A DNA stretch of 64,000 bases from JAMXLO01 sp964427005 (GTDB lineage Bacteria; Pseudomonadota; Alphaproteobacteria; Acetobacterales; Acetobacteraceae). Position numbers and translations under genes: made by a program. Location: the NCBI GenBank assembly GCA_964427005.1, contig CAYRTL010000004.1, positions 34,637 to 98,636 of the forward strand, read 5' to 3'. This document shows positions 15,682 through 23,848 of the stretch, one piece after another. Below the pieces are notes generated by a model. That model was not told the origin of the DNA and made no database searches. It saw only the letters and a program-made list of their open reading frames with translations. The first letter of the stretch is position 1. Each line of letters begins with the position of its first letter.

Positions 15682-16224
15682 TCACTGACTCGCCGCGAGC
15701 CTGATGGCGCCTGGTGTGGCTGCCAGAAGCTGATCGTGCGTGAGCCGCCGGTTGGAACGGATGAAACCATAGGCAGGATATTCAGAGACGCCCATCTGAC
15801 CACTCGGCGGCCACCAGACCCGGACCAGTGACCAGTCATTCGCCGGAGAGATATCGATGACCGGCTGATCTGCGCTGACCCGGTGGTGTACCCAGTTGGC
15901 CTGCGTCACCAGGATCTGGCGTCGGCCGAGAACCTGCGACACGACTGCGACGTGACCACTCGGCAGGCGGCCACTGCGACGGAACACAAGCACGCTGCCC
16001 ACTGAAGGCAGTTCATCTCGCGCGTAGCGCCCATTCGCTTGCCACCACCAATCAGCCGCTTCCCCCCAAAGATGCACGCCGCTCAATGCGCGGGCGAACG
16101 GTGCGCATTCCAGCGGAACGGAGCCGCCAACATAGTCACCGACACGAGGACCAACCTCTGGCCCACGCGAGGCGCAAGCGGATAACACCAGGAGTAACAG
16201 AACAGAATGAAGCAGGCGGGACAT
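15682..16224 (-). CDS. CHAP-domain lipoprotein, putative peptidoglycan amidase/endopeptidase
   Basis: This 180-residue protein begins with a lipoprotein signal (LLLLVLSACAS, lipobox cysteine at 17) and has a CHAP domain. The catalytic cysteine is probably in LECAPFARALSG and the histidine in SGHVAVVSQVL, with an Asn/Asp partner further on (TQANW). CHAP enzymes cleave peptidoglycan crosslinks or stem peptides. It is divergent from the liv operon; 213 bases between the starts hold both promoters. Its role could be in cell-wall remodelling next to gcrA, but the link is positional only. Confidence 0.83.
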   Translation of the reverse strand: MSRLLHSVLLLLVLSACASRGPEVGPRVGDYVGGSVPLECAPFARALSGVHLWGEAADWWWQANGRYARDELPSVGSVLVFRRSGRLPSGHVAVVSQVLGRRQILVTQANWVHHRVSADQPVIDISPANDWSLVRVWWPPSGQMGVSEYPAYGFIRSNRRLTHDQLLAATPGAIRLAASQ

Positions 16225-16344
16225 GCGCCCTCGGCGCAGTGGATTCGGCTCGATGCTTTTCTATGAATTGGGCGGAATGTTGTGCAACAAGAACTTGATT
16301 CGCCGAGGCTCTGGTTCGACGTCCCAAGCGCTGCGCGCCCTAGA

Positions 16345-16374
16345 TTGACGCTCGCCAAACCCGCGTCTTATCGT
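16345..16374 (+). promoter_or_regulatory. Candidate promoter of the liv operon
   Basis: TTGACG at 16345-16350, then either TTATCG after 17 bases or TATCGT after 18 bases. Transcription would begin near 16381, about 57 bases before the GTG start of livH, which has an AGGGAGGG ribosome site. Confidence 0.45.
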
Positions 16375-16437
16375 CCTCGCTGATAGAGAATGCCGGGGCA
16401 CCACGAAGTCGCCCCCGCTTAGGGAGGGTGGCTGAAC

Positions 16438-17319
16438 GTGGAAGACGCTGCGCGCCTGTTGCAGCTTGTCGTCAATGGCGCAGCCGCCGGCTGCATCTAT
16501 GGCCTGATCGCCCTCGGATTCGTCCTGATCTACAAGGCGACCGAGATGATCAACTTCGCCCAGGGCGATATCATGATGCTGGGCGGCTTCTTCGCGTTCA
16601 GCCTCATAGCGCATTTTGGGCTGAATTACTGGGTCGGCGCGCTGATCGCGATCATGCTGACCGCCGCCTTCGGCTTCGCGCTCGACGCCGTCGTACTGCG
16701 ACGAGTAATCGGACAGCCACAATTCGCCGTGGTGATGCTGACATTGGGGCTCGGATTTATTTTCCGCGCCTATGCCGGCATCACCTGGGGCTACGATTCA
16801 GTCGGATTCGAAACACCGTTCACCAATCGAACCATCAATCTCGGCGGCCTTGTCCTCGGCCAGGACAACGTCTCGATCATCGTCGGGACCGTGCTGCTGT
16901 GCGGCGTGCTGTATCTCTTCTTCAGCCACACGCGTCTCGGCATCGCGATGCAGGCGTCATCGCAGAACCAGCTCGCTGCCTATTACATGGGAATTCCGGT
17001 ACGCACCGTGTTCTCGCTGATCTGGGCGATCAGCGCCGGTGTGGCGGCAGTGGCCGGCATCCTGCTGTCGCCCGTATCGATGATCGATGTGAACATGGGG
17101 TTCCTAGGGATCAAGGCTTTCGCCGCCGCGGTGCTGGGGGGCTTCGGCAGCATTCCCGGCGCGCTTGTGGGCGGCGTCGTCATCGGTATCGTGGAGCAGT
17201 TGGCGGGATACTTCCTGCCCGCGGGCTTTCAGGAGGTCACGTCCAACGTGGTGCTGCTGGCAACGCTGATCCTGCGCCCGCAGGGTCTGTTCGCCGAAAT
17301 CGCCGGCAAGCGGGTCTGA
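16438..17319 (+). CDS. Branched-chain amino acid type ABC transporter permease (LivH-like)
   Basis: A 293-residue inner-membrane permease with about eight helices. It has the LivH hallmarks GLIALGFVLIYKATEMINFAQG near the N-terminus (16 residues and on) and the cytoplasmic loop GIKAFAAAVLGGFGSIPGAL that docks to the ATPase. The GTG at 16438 follows a strong GGGAGGGTGG. It is the first gene of an operon in the order permease, permease, ATPase, ATPase, AMP-binding remnant, binding protein. The substrate is unknown; such systems carry branched amino acids, amides or aromatic and other carboxylic acids. Confidence 0.93.
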   Translation: MEDAARLLQLVVNGAAAGCIYGLIALGFVLIYKATEMINFAQGDIMMLGGFFAFSLIAHFGLNYWVGALIAIMLTAAFGFALDAVVLRRVIGQPQFAVVMLTLGLGFIFRAYAGITWGYDSVGFETPFTNRTINLGGLVLGQDNVSIIVGTVLLCGVLYLFFSHTRLGIAMQASSQNQLAAYYMGIPVRTVFSLIWAISAGVAAVAGILLSPVSMIDVNMGFLGIKAFAAAVLGGFGSIPGALVGGVVIGIVEQLAGYFLPAGFQEVTSNVVLLATLILRPQGLFAEIAGKRV

Positions 17320-17322
17320 GCG

Positions 17323-18399
17323 ATGCGCTACCTGTTCAAGACCGACTACCGCCAGGACCTGACGATATGGCGCCACCGCGGCGACCTGTTCTGGTACGGC
17401 CTGCTGATGATCGTGCTGCTGATCATCCCTGTCGTACTGAGCGAGTTCTATGTCGGCGAGCTCGGGGGCGTCTTCATCTTCGCCATCGCTGGTGTCGGCA
17501 TGATGCTGCTGGCCGGCTACACGGGGCTGATCAGCCTTGGCAACGCGGCCTTCCTGGGCATCGGCGCCTACACCAATGCGATTCTGCTCGCGCATGGCGT
17601 GCCGTTGCTGATCACCTTGCCCGTTGCAGGCTTCTTCACTGCACTGTTCGGCATCGCGATCGGGCTGCCGACGCTACGCATGAGCGGCCTCTATCTCGCG
17701 ATCGCGACACTGGCGTTTGGCAGCATCGTGGGCACTGTGTTCCAGAAATGGGAGGCGGTCACCGGCGGATTCGACGGCTTCGCCGTACCCACGCCGGACA
17801 TCTTCGGCATCCCGATCCAGAGCGCGAATGGGATCTATTATCTGTCTCTTGCCGTGCTGGTGATCGTGCTCTGGCTTTCGGCGAATCTGCTGCGAACGCC
17901 GCTCGGACGCGCGATGGTTGCGATTCGCGACAGCGAGATCTCCGCGCAAAGCATGGGCATTCACCTGGCGCGGTACAAGACCTTTGCCTTCGCGGTCAGC
18001 GCGTTCATCACCGGACTGGCCGGCGCGCTGTTCGCCCATTATGTGCGCTACCTGGCGCCGGATGCATTCGACGTGCTGCTGTCAGTGCAGTTCGTCACGA
18101 TCGTGTTCGTGGGCGGCCTGGGCTCGCTGCATGGCGTCATCTTTGGCGCGCTGTTCGTGCGCCTGTTGCCGCAGTTCATCGCGATCATCCGCGACGACCT
18201 GCCCTTTGGCATCGGCCGCATGCCGGGGCTGGAGCCGTCGCTGTTCGGTATGGTGCTGGTGCTCGTGATCCTGTTCGAGCCAGGCGGGATCTATGGGCGC
18301 TGGATCAAGATCAAGCACTGGTTCCAGGCCTATCCGCTGAAGCGCCGCACCAGCTTCCGCCGGCAGAAATCATACGCGCGTTCGGAGCGGCTGCGATGA
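17323..18399 (+). CDS. Branched-chain amino acid type ABC transporter permease (LivM-like)
   Basis: This 358-residue permease starts 3 bases after the livH-like stop. Its body has GLISLGNAAFLGIGAYTNA and the loop QSMGIHLARYKTFAFAVSA, followed by FVGGLGSLHGVIFGALFV, all standard for LivM. There is a charged C-terminal tail (KRRTSFRRQKSYARSERLR). The stop overlaps the ATG of the next ATPase gene by 4 bases (ATGA). It pairs with the LivH-like subunit to form the membrane channel. Confidence 0.94.
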   Translation: MRYLFKTDYRQDLTIWRHRGDLFWYGLLMIVLLIIPVVLSEFYVGELGGVFIFAIAGVGMMLLAGYTGLISLGNAAFLGIGAYTNAILLAHGVPLLITLPVAGFFTALFGIAIGLPTLRMSGLYLAIATLAFGSIVGTVFQKWEAVTGGFDGFAVPTPDIFGIPIQSANGIYYLSLAVLVIVLWLSANLLRTPLGRAMVAIRDSEISAQSMGIHLARYKTFAFAVSAFITGLAGALFAHYVRYLAPDAFDVLLSVQFVTIVFVGGLGSLHGVIFGALFVRLLPQFIAIIRDDLPFGIGRMPGLEPSLFGMVLVLVILFEPGGIYGRWIKIKHWFQAYPLKRRTSFRRQKSYARSERLR

Positions 18400-19160
18400 G
18401 CCTGTTCCGTGCCGAAGACATCGCCATCCGGTTCGGCGGCATTCGTGCCGTCGATGCGGTCAGCTTCGACGTGCAGCCGGGCGAGGTGTTCTCGATCATC
18501 GGCCCGAACGGGGCAGGCAAGACCACGATCTTCAACCTGATCAGCCGCATCTATTCGCCCACATCGGGGCGACTCATCTTTCAGGATCAGGACATCACGA
18601 CGGTGCCGCCGTACCGCATCGCGGGACTGGGCATTGCGCGCACCTTCCAGAACATCGAGTTATTCGCCAATGCGACGCTGCTGCAGAACCTGCTGATCGG
18701 CCGGCACTGTCACTCCACAGTCGGCGTGCTGTCGCAGCTTGTCTTTCTGCCCTCTGTGCGGCGCGAGGAGCTGAAGCACCGTGAGAAGGCCGAGGAGGTA
18801 ATCGCGTTCCTCGGGCTAGAGCGCTACCGGGATACATTGATCGCAAATCTGCCGTATGGCGTGCGCAAGGTGGTCGAGCTGGGGCGCGCGTTATGCATCG
18901 AGCCGAAATTGCTGCTGCTGGATGAGCCGTCTTCGGGTCTGAATGTCGAGGAGACCGAAGGCATGGGCTTCTGGATCGAGGACATCAAGAAAGACCTCGG
19001 GATCACGGTCATCATGGTCGAGCACGACATGAACCTGGTGCGGATGGTATCCGATCGCGTGATGGCGCTGAACTATGGGAAGGTGATCGCGCTCGGAACG
19101 CCAAATGAAGTGCAGAACCATCCAGAGGTGATACGGGCTTATATTGGGGGTGAGGCATGA
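18396..19160 (+). CDS. ABC transporter ATPase (LivG-like)
   Basis: A 254-residue ATPase with Walker A GPNGAGKTT, a signature in the LivG style (LPYGVRKVVELGRAL) and Walker B LLLLDEPSSGLN, followed by the H-loop in VEHDMNLV. The ATG at 18396 overlaps the previous stop. The same reading frame is open far upstream, through livH and livM, but those codons do not resemble any protein and are a high-GC artefact. The downstream gene is separated by a large palindromic repeat. Confidence 0.95.
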   Translation: MSLFRAEDIAIRFGGIRAVDAVSFDVQPGEVFSIIGPNGAGKTTIFNLISRIYSPTSGRLIFQDQDITTVPPYRIAGLGIARTFQNIELFANATLLQNLLIGRHCHSTVGVLSQLVFLPSVRREELKHREKAEEVIAFLGLERYRDTLIANLPYGVRKVVELGRALCIEPKLLLLDEPSSGLNVEETEGMGFWIEDIKKDLGITVIMVEHDMNLVRMVSDRVMALNYGKVIALGTPNEVQNHPEVIRAYIGGEA

Positions 19161-19162
19161 AA

Positions 19163-19251
19163 CGCCCCCTCCCGAACCCTCCCCCGCTGCGCGGGAGAGG
19201 GAATTCAACGGCTCCTCTCCCACGCAGCGGGGGAGGGTTCGGGAGGTGGCG
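19163..19251. repeat. Large inverted repeat, family B, between livG and livF genes
   Basis: Arms at 19163-19200 and 19214-19251 (38 bases each) match at 36 of 38 positions, with a 13-base loop. The arm core is CCTCCCGAACCCTCCCCCGC. In RNA it would form a very stable hairpin. The right arm carries GGGAGG just before the livF-like ATG, so the repeat itself appears to supply that ribosome site. Confidence 0.9.
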
Positions 19252-19257
19252 CCGCAT

Positions 19258-20034
19258 ATGAACGCATCTTCCCTCCTCGATGTCACCTCGATCGAGACCT
19301 TCTACGGTCCGATCCAGGCGATCCGCGGCGTTAGCCTGCAGGTGGCGCAAGGCCAGATCGTCACGGTTCTTGGTGCCAACGGCGCCGGCAAGACGACAGT
19401 GTTGCGCACCATCTCGGGCGTGCTCGATCCCGAACGCGGCTCCGTGCGCTTCGAAGGCAATGAGATAGCGCACCTTCCGCCGGATCGCGTCATGCGTCTC
19501 GGCATCTGCCACGTGCCCGAAGGCCGCGAAACCTTCCCCTTCCTGACCGTGCATGAAAATCTGTTGATGGGCGCGTACACACGCCGCGACAAGGACGAAG
19601 TGCACCGCGACCTGGAACTCTGCTTCAGCTATTTCCCGGTCCTGAAGGAACGTTCGCATCAGCGTGCGGGTTTGCTGTCCGGCGGCGAGCAGCAAATGCT
19701 GGCGATCAGCCGAGCGCTGATGGGACGTCCGAAGCTGCTGCTCCTCGACGAACCATCTCTCGGCCTGTCGCCGCTCCTTGTCACTCAGATCTTCCGCATC
19801 ATTCGCCGCATCAACGATGAACAGGGTGTCGCGATTCTTCTGGTGGAGCAGAATGCCCACATGGCTCTGCGCACCGCTCAGTTCGGCTATGTGCTGGAAG
19901 TTGGCCGCATCGTGTTGGCTGATGAGTGCAGCAAGCTGATGCAGACGGACGCGATCAAGGAGTTCTATCTCGGCCAGAAGGACACAGGCGTCCGCGGTCA
20001 GCGGCGGTGGAAAAGGAAGCGGCTGTGGCACTGA
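19258..20034 (+). CDS. ABC transporter ATPase (LivF-like)
   Basis: A 258-residue ATPase with Walker A GANGAGKTT, signature LLSGGEQQMLAISRAL and Walker B LLLLDEPSLGLSP, then VEQNAHMALR. The ATG at 19258 gives the normal LivF N-terminus. The frame is open to 19144, but those codons are repeat DNA. The last 15 residues (RGQRRWKRKRLWH region) overlap the start of the AMP-binding remnant. It forms the second nucleotide-binding subunit of the transporter. Confidence 0.94.
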   Translation: MNASSLLDVTSIETFYGPIQAIRGVSLQVAQGQIVTVLGANGAGKTTVLRTISGVLDPERGSVRFEGNEIAHLPPDRVMRLGICHVPEGRETFPFLTVHENLLMGAYTRRDKDEVHRDLELCFSYFPVLKERSHQRAGLLSGGEQQMLAISRALMGRPKLLLLDEPSLGLSPLLVTQIFRIIRRINDEQGVAILLVEQNAHMALRTAQFGYVLEVGRIVLADECSKLMQTDAIKEFYLGQKDTGVRGQRRWKRKRLWH

Positions 20035-21164
20035 AGCCGGCAAGCATACCCGCCATCCTGGCCGCCGGCGTCTCGGCGCATGGCGGCGAGGTTGTGTTCC
20101 GCAAGAAGGACCACGGCATCTGGAAAGCCACGACGTGGTCGCAACTCGACCAACGTGTGCGTGCCATTGGCATGGGCCTGAAAGCCATCGGCTTCCGCCC
20201 GAGCGATGTCGCCTGCGTGATCGCCGAGACGCGCCCGGAGTGGGTGCATATCGATCTCGCCATTCTGGCGGTAGGTGGGGTGAGCGGCGGTATTCATCCG
20301 GAGCAGGAAGCCGAAGCACTCGGTCAGGTACTGCTCGACTCGCGCTGCCGCGTGCTGTTCGTGGAGAACGAAGAGCAGCTCGACAAGGCCCTGCTTATCC
20401 GCGAACGCTGTCCCGCGCTGCAGCGCATCGTCATCATCGACATGAAGGGACTGCGCGATTTCGCCGATCCGATGTGCGAGAGCCTCACGGCGTTTGCAGC
20501 CCGTGGCAGCGGCGACGATGGATGGAATGCTGGCGTCGCTGCAATACATTCCGATCAGCCGGCCATACTGATGGTTCCGCGATCCGGCGCAAGCCAGACG
20601 CTGACTCACGGCGACACGTTGCACCTGATCGCGAACGCACGCTCGCTGCTACCGCTGCGCGCGGGTGACGAACGCCTGGCACTGCTGCCGATGTGCCATG
20701 TCATGGAGCGGGTGTTGGGGCTCTATCTCTCGCTCGATGCGCGGGTGATCAGCAACTACCTGGAAAACCCCGACACTGCGATCGAGAACCTGCAGGAAGT
20801 GCAGCCCACTGTGCTGGCGACAGACGCGCGAATCTGGCAGATGCTGCATGCGCGAATCAGCAATGCGGCCGCTGGCGCTACGCATATGCAGCGAATATTA
20901 TATCGCTCCGCGGTTGCCGCTGGCGAACGTGGCGGCGCTTTGGCGGTCCTGGCGCGTCTTTTCGTGCTGCATGCTGTCAAACGCGAAATCGGCCTGAGTC
21001 GCCTGCGCGTTGCTTACATGGGCGGCGCTCCATTGGCCTCGGATATCGAACGTTGGGCCAGGTCACTGGGCATCAACATTCAGCCGATCAACGGCAAGGC
21101 GACACGGGGCGTCGCCTTGGACGCGCGCTATCAGGCCCTGATGGAAGAAGCCTACGGCACATGA
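20025..21164 (+). pseudogene. Degenerate, internally deleted acyl-CoA synthetase (AMP-binding, FadD15-like)
   Basis: The frame is intact for 379 codons from a GTG at 20025 (AAGGAAG just upstream), but the enzyme is not. Residues 1-180 follow long-chain acyl-CoA synthetases closely (VFRKKDHGIWKATTWSQL, ETRPEWVHIDLAILAVGG, ENEEQLDKALLIRERCP). The ATP-binding loop, normally TSGTTGxPKG, is reduced to RSGASQTLTHGD and has lost the lysine. After RVAYMGGAPLASDIE the sequence jumps at about residue 350 to KATRGVALDARYQALMEEAY, which looks like the C-terminal tail of the family. About 230 residues with the remaining catalytic motifs are absent. It is retained between livF and the binding-protein gene, so a non-catalytic role or recent decay are both possible. 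Confidence 0.72.
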
Positions 21165-21179
21165 AGGAAGGAACGAGCT

Positions 21180-22349
21180 ATGCGCAGTAGCCTGCTGGCG
21201 GCGGCATTCGCCACCGCGCTTATCGCTCCCGCTGTGGCGGCGGACAGTGTACGTGGTGTGACGGACAATGAAATCGTCCTCGGCACCTACACCGATCTCT
21301 CCGGCGTTACCGCAATGTGGGGCGTCAACAACACTAATGCGTGGCGCATGGTGTTCGATGAGACGAACGCTGCCGGCGGCATCAACGGCCGCAAGATCAA
21401 GTACATTGTGGAAGACAACCAGTACCAGATTCCGCGCTCGATCCAGGCCGCCAACAAGCTGATCAACCGCGACAACGTGTTCATCATGGTCGCCAATGGC
21501 GGGACACCGATGAACAATGCCGTGATGCCGGACCAGCTCGCGAAGGGCGTACCGAACGTGTTTCCGCTGACATCGGCCCGTTCAATGTACGAGCCGCTGC
21601 ATCACCTCAAATTCGGCCTCGCCTCATCGTACTACGACCAGATGCGCGCCGGCGTGAAGCTGTTCGTGGACCAGCACCACAACAAGGCGATCTGCGCCAT
21701 GTCGCAGGACACCGACTTTGGCCGCGACGTCATGGCTGGCGCCAAGGACCAGCTCGCAGCAATGAACTTGAAGCTTGCGGCAGAGACGCTGCACAAGCCG
21801 ACTGACACCGACTTCAGTGCCTCCGTGGCTAGGCTGAAGGAAGCGAACTGCGATCTGATCCTCCTCGGCACGATCACGCGCGATACCATCCAGATCGTGT
21901 CGGCCGTGCGCAAGATCGGCTGGAATGTCGAGATGCTGGGCCAGGCGGCCAGCTACGATGAAGCCGTCGCCGAAGTGCCGGGCGGCGTGACCGAAGGCTT
22001 CTACTCGATGACACCGGTGCTGTTCGTGGCCGCCAGCAGCGAAAACCCCGAGGTCACGAAATTCGCCGACAAATACAAGAAGCAGTTTGGCAAGGAGCCG
22101 AACTTTGCCGCACAGCTCGGCTACACAGGCGCCCAGCTTGTCGTTCAGGCGCTGAAGAATGGCGGAAAGGACCTGACGGTCGATAGCTTCGTGTCAGGCA
22201 TGGAAAGCATCAAGGACTGGCACGACATCTTCGGCTCGCCGCCGATGAGCTTCAGCGCGACAAAGCACCAGGGCTCCAACGAGTCGTTCCTGTGCGTCGT
22301 GAAAGGCGGTCGCTGGGTTCCGGTCAGCACGACGCCTGTGGGGTACTGA
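21180..22349 (+). CDS. Periplasmic branched-chain amino acid type binding protein
   Basis: A 389-residue type I solute-binding protein with a clear signal peptide (LLAAAFATALIAPAVAA, cleaved near residue 20). The mature start DSVRGVTDNEIVLGTYTDLSG is the standard opening strand of the Leu/Ile/Val-binding fold. The domain contains NNTNAWRMVFDETNAAGGIN, DTDFGRDVMAG and YTGAQLVVQALKNGG. A GAAGGAAGGAACG ribosome site precedes the ATG. It ends the transporter operon and sets its specificity. The ligand is unknown; the acyl-CoA-ligase remnant upstream suggests a carboxylic acid. Confidence 0.93.
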   Translation: MRSSLLAAAFATALIAPAVAADSVRGVTDNEIVLGTYTDLSGVTAMWGVNNTNAWRMVFDETNAAGGINGRKIKYIVEDNQYQIPRSIQAANKLINRDNVFIMVANGGTPMNNAVMPDQLAKGVPNVFPLTSARSMYEPLHHLKFGLASSYYDQMRAGVKLFVDQHHNKAICAMSQDTDFGRDVMAGAKDQLAAMNLKLAAETLHKPTDTDFSASVARLKEANCDLILLGTITRDTIQIVSAVRKIGWNVEMLGQAASYDEAVAEVPGGVTEGFYSMTPVLFVAASSENPEVTKFADKYKKQFGKEPNFAAQLGYTGAQLVVQALKNGGKDLTVDSFVSGMESIKDWHDIFGSPPMSFSATKHQGSNESFLCVVKGGRWVPVSTTPVGY

Positions 22350-22358
22350 CCATATCGG

Positions 22359-22383
22359 TCATGGCCGGGCCTGGCCCGGCCAC
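22359..22383. repeat. Palindromic intergenic repeat, family A (copy 4)
   Basis: GGCCGGGC, loop CTG, GCCCGGCC at 22363-22381, in the 42-base space between the convergent binding-protein and AtuA genes. A hairpin here could serve as a two-way transcription end. Confidence 0.8.
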
Positions 22384-22391
22384 CCACGTCC

Positions 22392-23549
22392 TCACAGTTC
22401 CTCCACCTCCAGCGGAAACAGCGCATCCGGATCAGGCGTCCGCAGCAGGTGATACACGTTGAACCGGTACGCCGGCCCCAACGAAACCTCCGGTGGCGTG
22501 AACGGAAACGCCAGATTGCCAGCAGTGGACAGACGCCCTGCGTATCCATGGTGCAGAAGNNNNNNNNNNNNNNNNNNNNNNNNNNNNNNNNNNNNNNNNN
22601 NNNNNNNNNNNNNNNNNNNNNNNNNNNNNNNNNNNNNNNNNNNNNNNNNNNNNNNNNNNGTGACGCGGCAGCGCCTGTCATCCACCGCCGCATAATCCGC
22701 GCCACTCAGATCAAGCCGCCCTTCCGGTTCATAGACCGTGTAGGGATCGGCCTGCTCGTAGAGACTATGGGCAGCGACCGACACGGGCGTCGCCCGCCGC
22801 TGCTCCGCCATGCTTTCCAGCACAAAACCGTCTTCATCGAGCGTAGCCAAAATCGAGTCGCGCCCACCGGGCAGGCAGCACAGTGACGCGCATTCAATGA
22901 TCTTGGCCATGTGTACCGATAGACCGGTCGGAAACCCAAGCATCGTCGGCAATGCAGCAAAGATCGCCGTATCGCAGGCTCGCCCGGCAATCAGCACGTC
23001 GATGTCCTCGGCCAGCGCTCGACGGAATGGTCCCATGCCCATCTGGCCGACGATATGCGCCGCCTCTGTCACCTCCTCTTCGGTGAGCTTCGGCATGTCG
23101 TCGATGCCGGTGACTGCGCCGGCGCGCACCGCCGCACGCAACGCCTCGCGTGACAGGTCCGCGCGCAGCACACCCATCCGGAAGTGCAGTCCCTCCGCAC
23201 GCGCGATGTCGCGAATGATGGCGAGCGTTGCTTCGAGATGCGGCGCGGCACCTGCCGAACCGGCCGAACCGATCACCAGAGGCACATCGATCGAGCGCGC
23301 CCCGAGCAGCGCCTTACGCAGGTCGCGCCGTGTCGCGGCGGGTGCGGTCGCCATCTCACCCTTGCCGAGATAGGTCGGGCCGATATCGATTGAGCCCATG
23401 TCACAGCCGATAAGGTCCGGCTTGCGCGCAAGGCCGGCATTGAACGCCGGGCTGGGGATGCCGTAGCCAAGTTGCCCTGAGGCACCGAGAAAGCGCATCG
23501 GGCGCCGGCTACGGCGCAGTTCCTCGAGGATGCGGCCGGAGGCGCTCAT
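22392..23549 (-). CDS. AtuA/DUF1446 family protein (interrupted by an assembly gap)
   Basis: The visible parts are residues 1-297 and the last 54. The N-terminal part has FLGASGQLGYG, CDMGSIDIGPTYLGKG and VIGSAGSAGAAPHLE, and the centre RACDTAIFAALPTMLGFPTG, all typical of the acyclic-terpene-utilization AtuA (DUF1446) family. These are cytoplasmic proteins of uncertain reaction that often accompany CoA-dependent catabolism. Family members are about 450 residues from memory, so the 100-base gap at 22560-22659 is probably too short by about 200 bases. The start overlaps the DUF4387 stop (ATGA), and the gene ends an operon. Confidence 0.85.
   Translation of the reverse strand: MSASGRILEELRRSRRPMRFLGASGQLGYGIPSPAFNAGLARKPDLIGCDMGSIDIGPTYLGKGEMATAPAATRRDLRKALLGARSIDVPLVIGSAGSAGAAPHLEATLAIIRDIARAEGLHFRMGVLRADLSREALRAAVRAGAVTGIDDMPKLTEEEVTEAAHIVGQMGMGPFRRALAEDIDVLIAGRACDTAIFAALPTMLGFPTGLSVHMAKIIECASLCCLPGGRDSILATLDEDGFVLESMAEQRRATPVSVAAHSLYEQADPYTVYEPEGRLDLSGADYAAVDDRRCRVXXXXXXXXXXXXXXXXXXXXXXXXXXXXXXXXXXLLHHGYAGRLSTAGNLAFPFTPPEVSLGPAYRFNVYHLLRTPDPDALFPLEVEEL
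22560..22659. other. Assembly gap (100 N) inside the AtuA-family gene
   Basis: A run of exactly 100 N. Both flanks are AtuA-like in the same frame, but the total length of the protein is less than the usual family length, so the true gap is probably larger than drawn. Confidence 0.9.
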
Positions 23550-23848
23550 ATCTCGACCCCCAGCAAGGGCGCGTGCTGCTGCGCACCGTACACATCGCGA
23601 TCGCCTGGATCGCCGGCCATGATCGGGCGCGCCAGCACGATCTTGATCGCGCGTCCTACCGGATACGGGATTACTGTCACATCGTTGGCCGACAGCCCAT
23701 ACAGTGCGCCAATGCTGTCGCGGCTCAGCGCAGGCGACTGAGCGACGCGTTGGTAATCCGCGTCAGTGGCGAACATCAGGTCCAGGGTCAGCCGACGCGG
23801 ACCGGCGTTTTTGCTGCGGATCACTTGCGCGATGTCAGAGAGTTTCAT
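23546..23848 (-). CDS. DUF4387 family protein
   Basis: A 100-residue protein starting MKLSDIAQVIRSKNAGP, with LDLMFATDADYQRV and VIPYPVGRAIKIVLARP, the standard DUF4387 pattern. In most genomes DUF4387 is found directly next to or fused with an AtuA-like protein, so the two probably act as one enzyme or complex; the reaction is not established. The ATG at 23848 overlaps the stop of the hydrolase gene and its stop overlaps the AtuA start, both by ATGA, indicating coupled translation in equal amounts. Confidence 0.87.
   Translation of the reverse strand: MKLSDIAQVIRSKNAGPRRLTLDLMFATDADYQRVAQSPALSRDSIGALYGLSANDVTVIPYPVGRAIKIVLARPIMAGDPGDRDVYGAQQHAPLLGVEI

Noticed and set aside
16428..19160. A 910-codon plus-strand frame spanning livH, livM and livG
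   Set aside because: Only the final 254 codons (from 18396) encode a recognisable protein, LivG. The rest reads an alternative frame of livH and livM and has no domain features.
19163..19251. Rho-independent terminator between livG and livF
   Set aside because: The hairpin is strong but there is no T-tract, and the operon continues with correctly spaced genes.
19012..20319. A 435-codon minus-strand frame opposite livF
   Set aside because: It is antisense to a clear LivF ATPase with Walker motifs.
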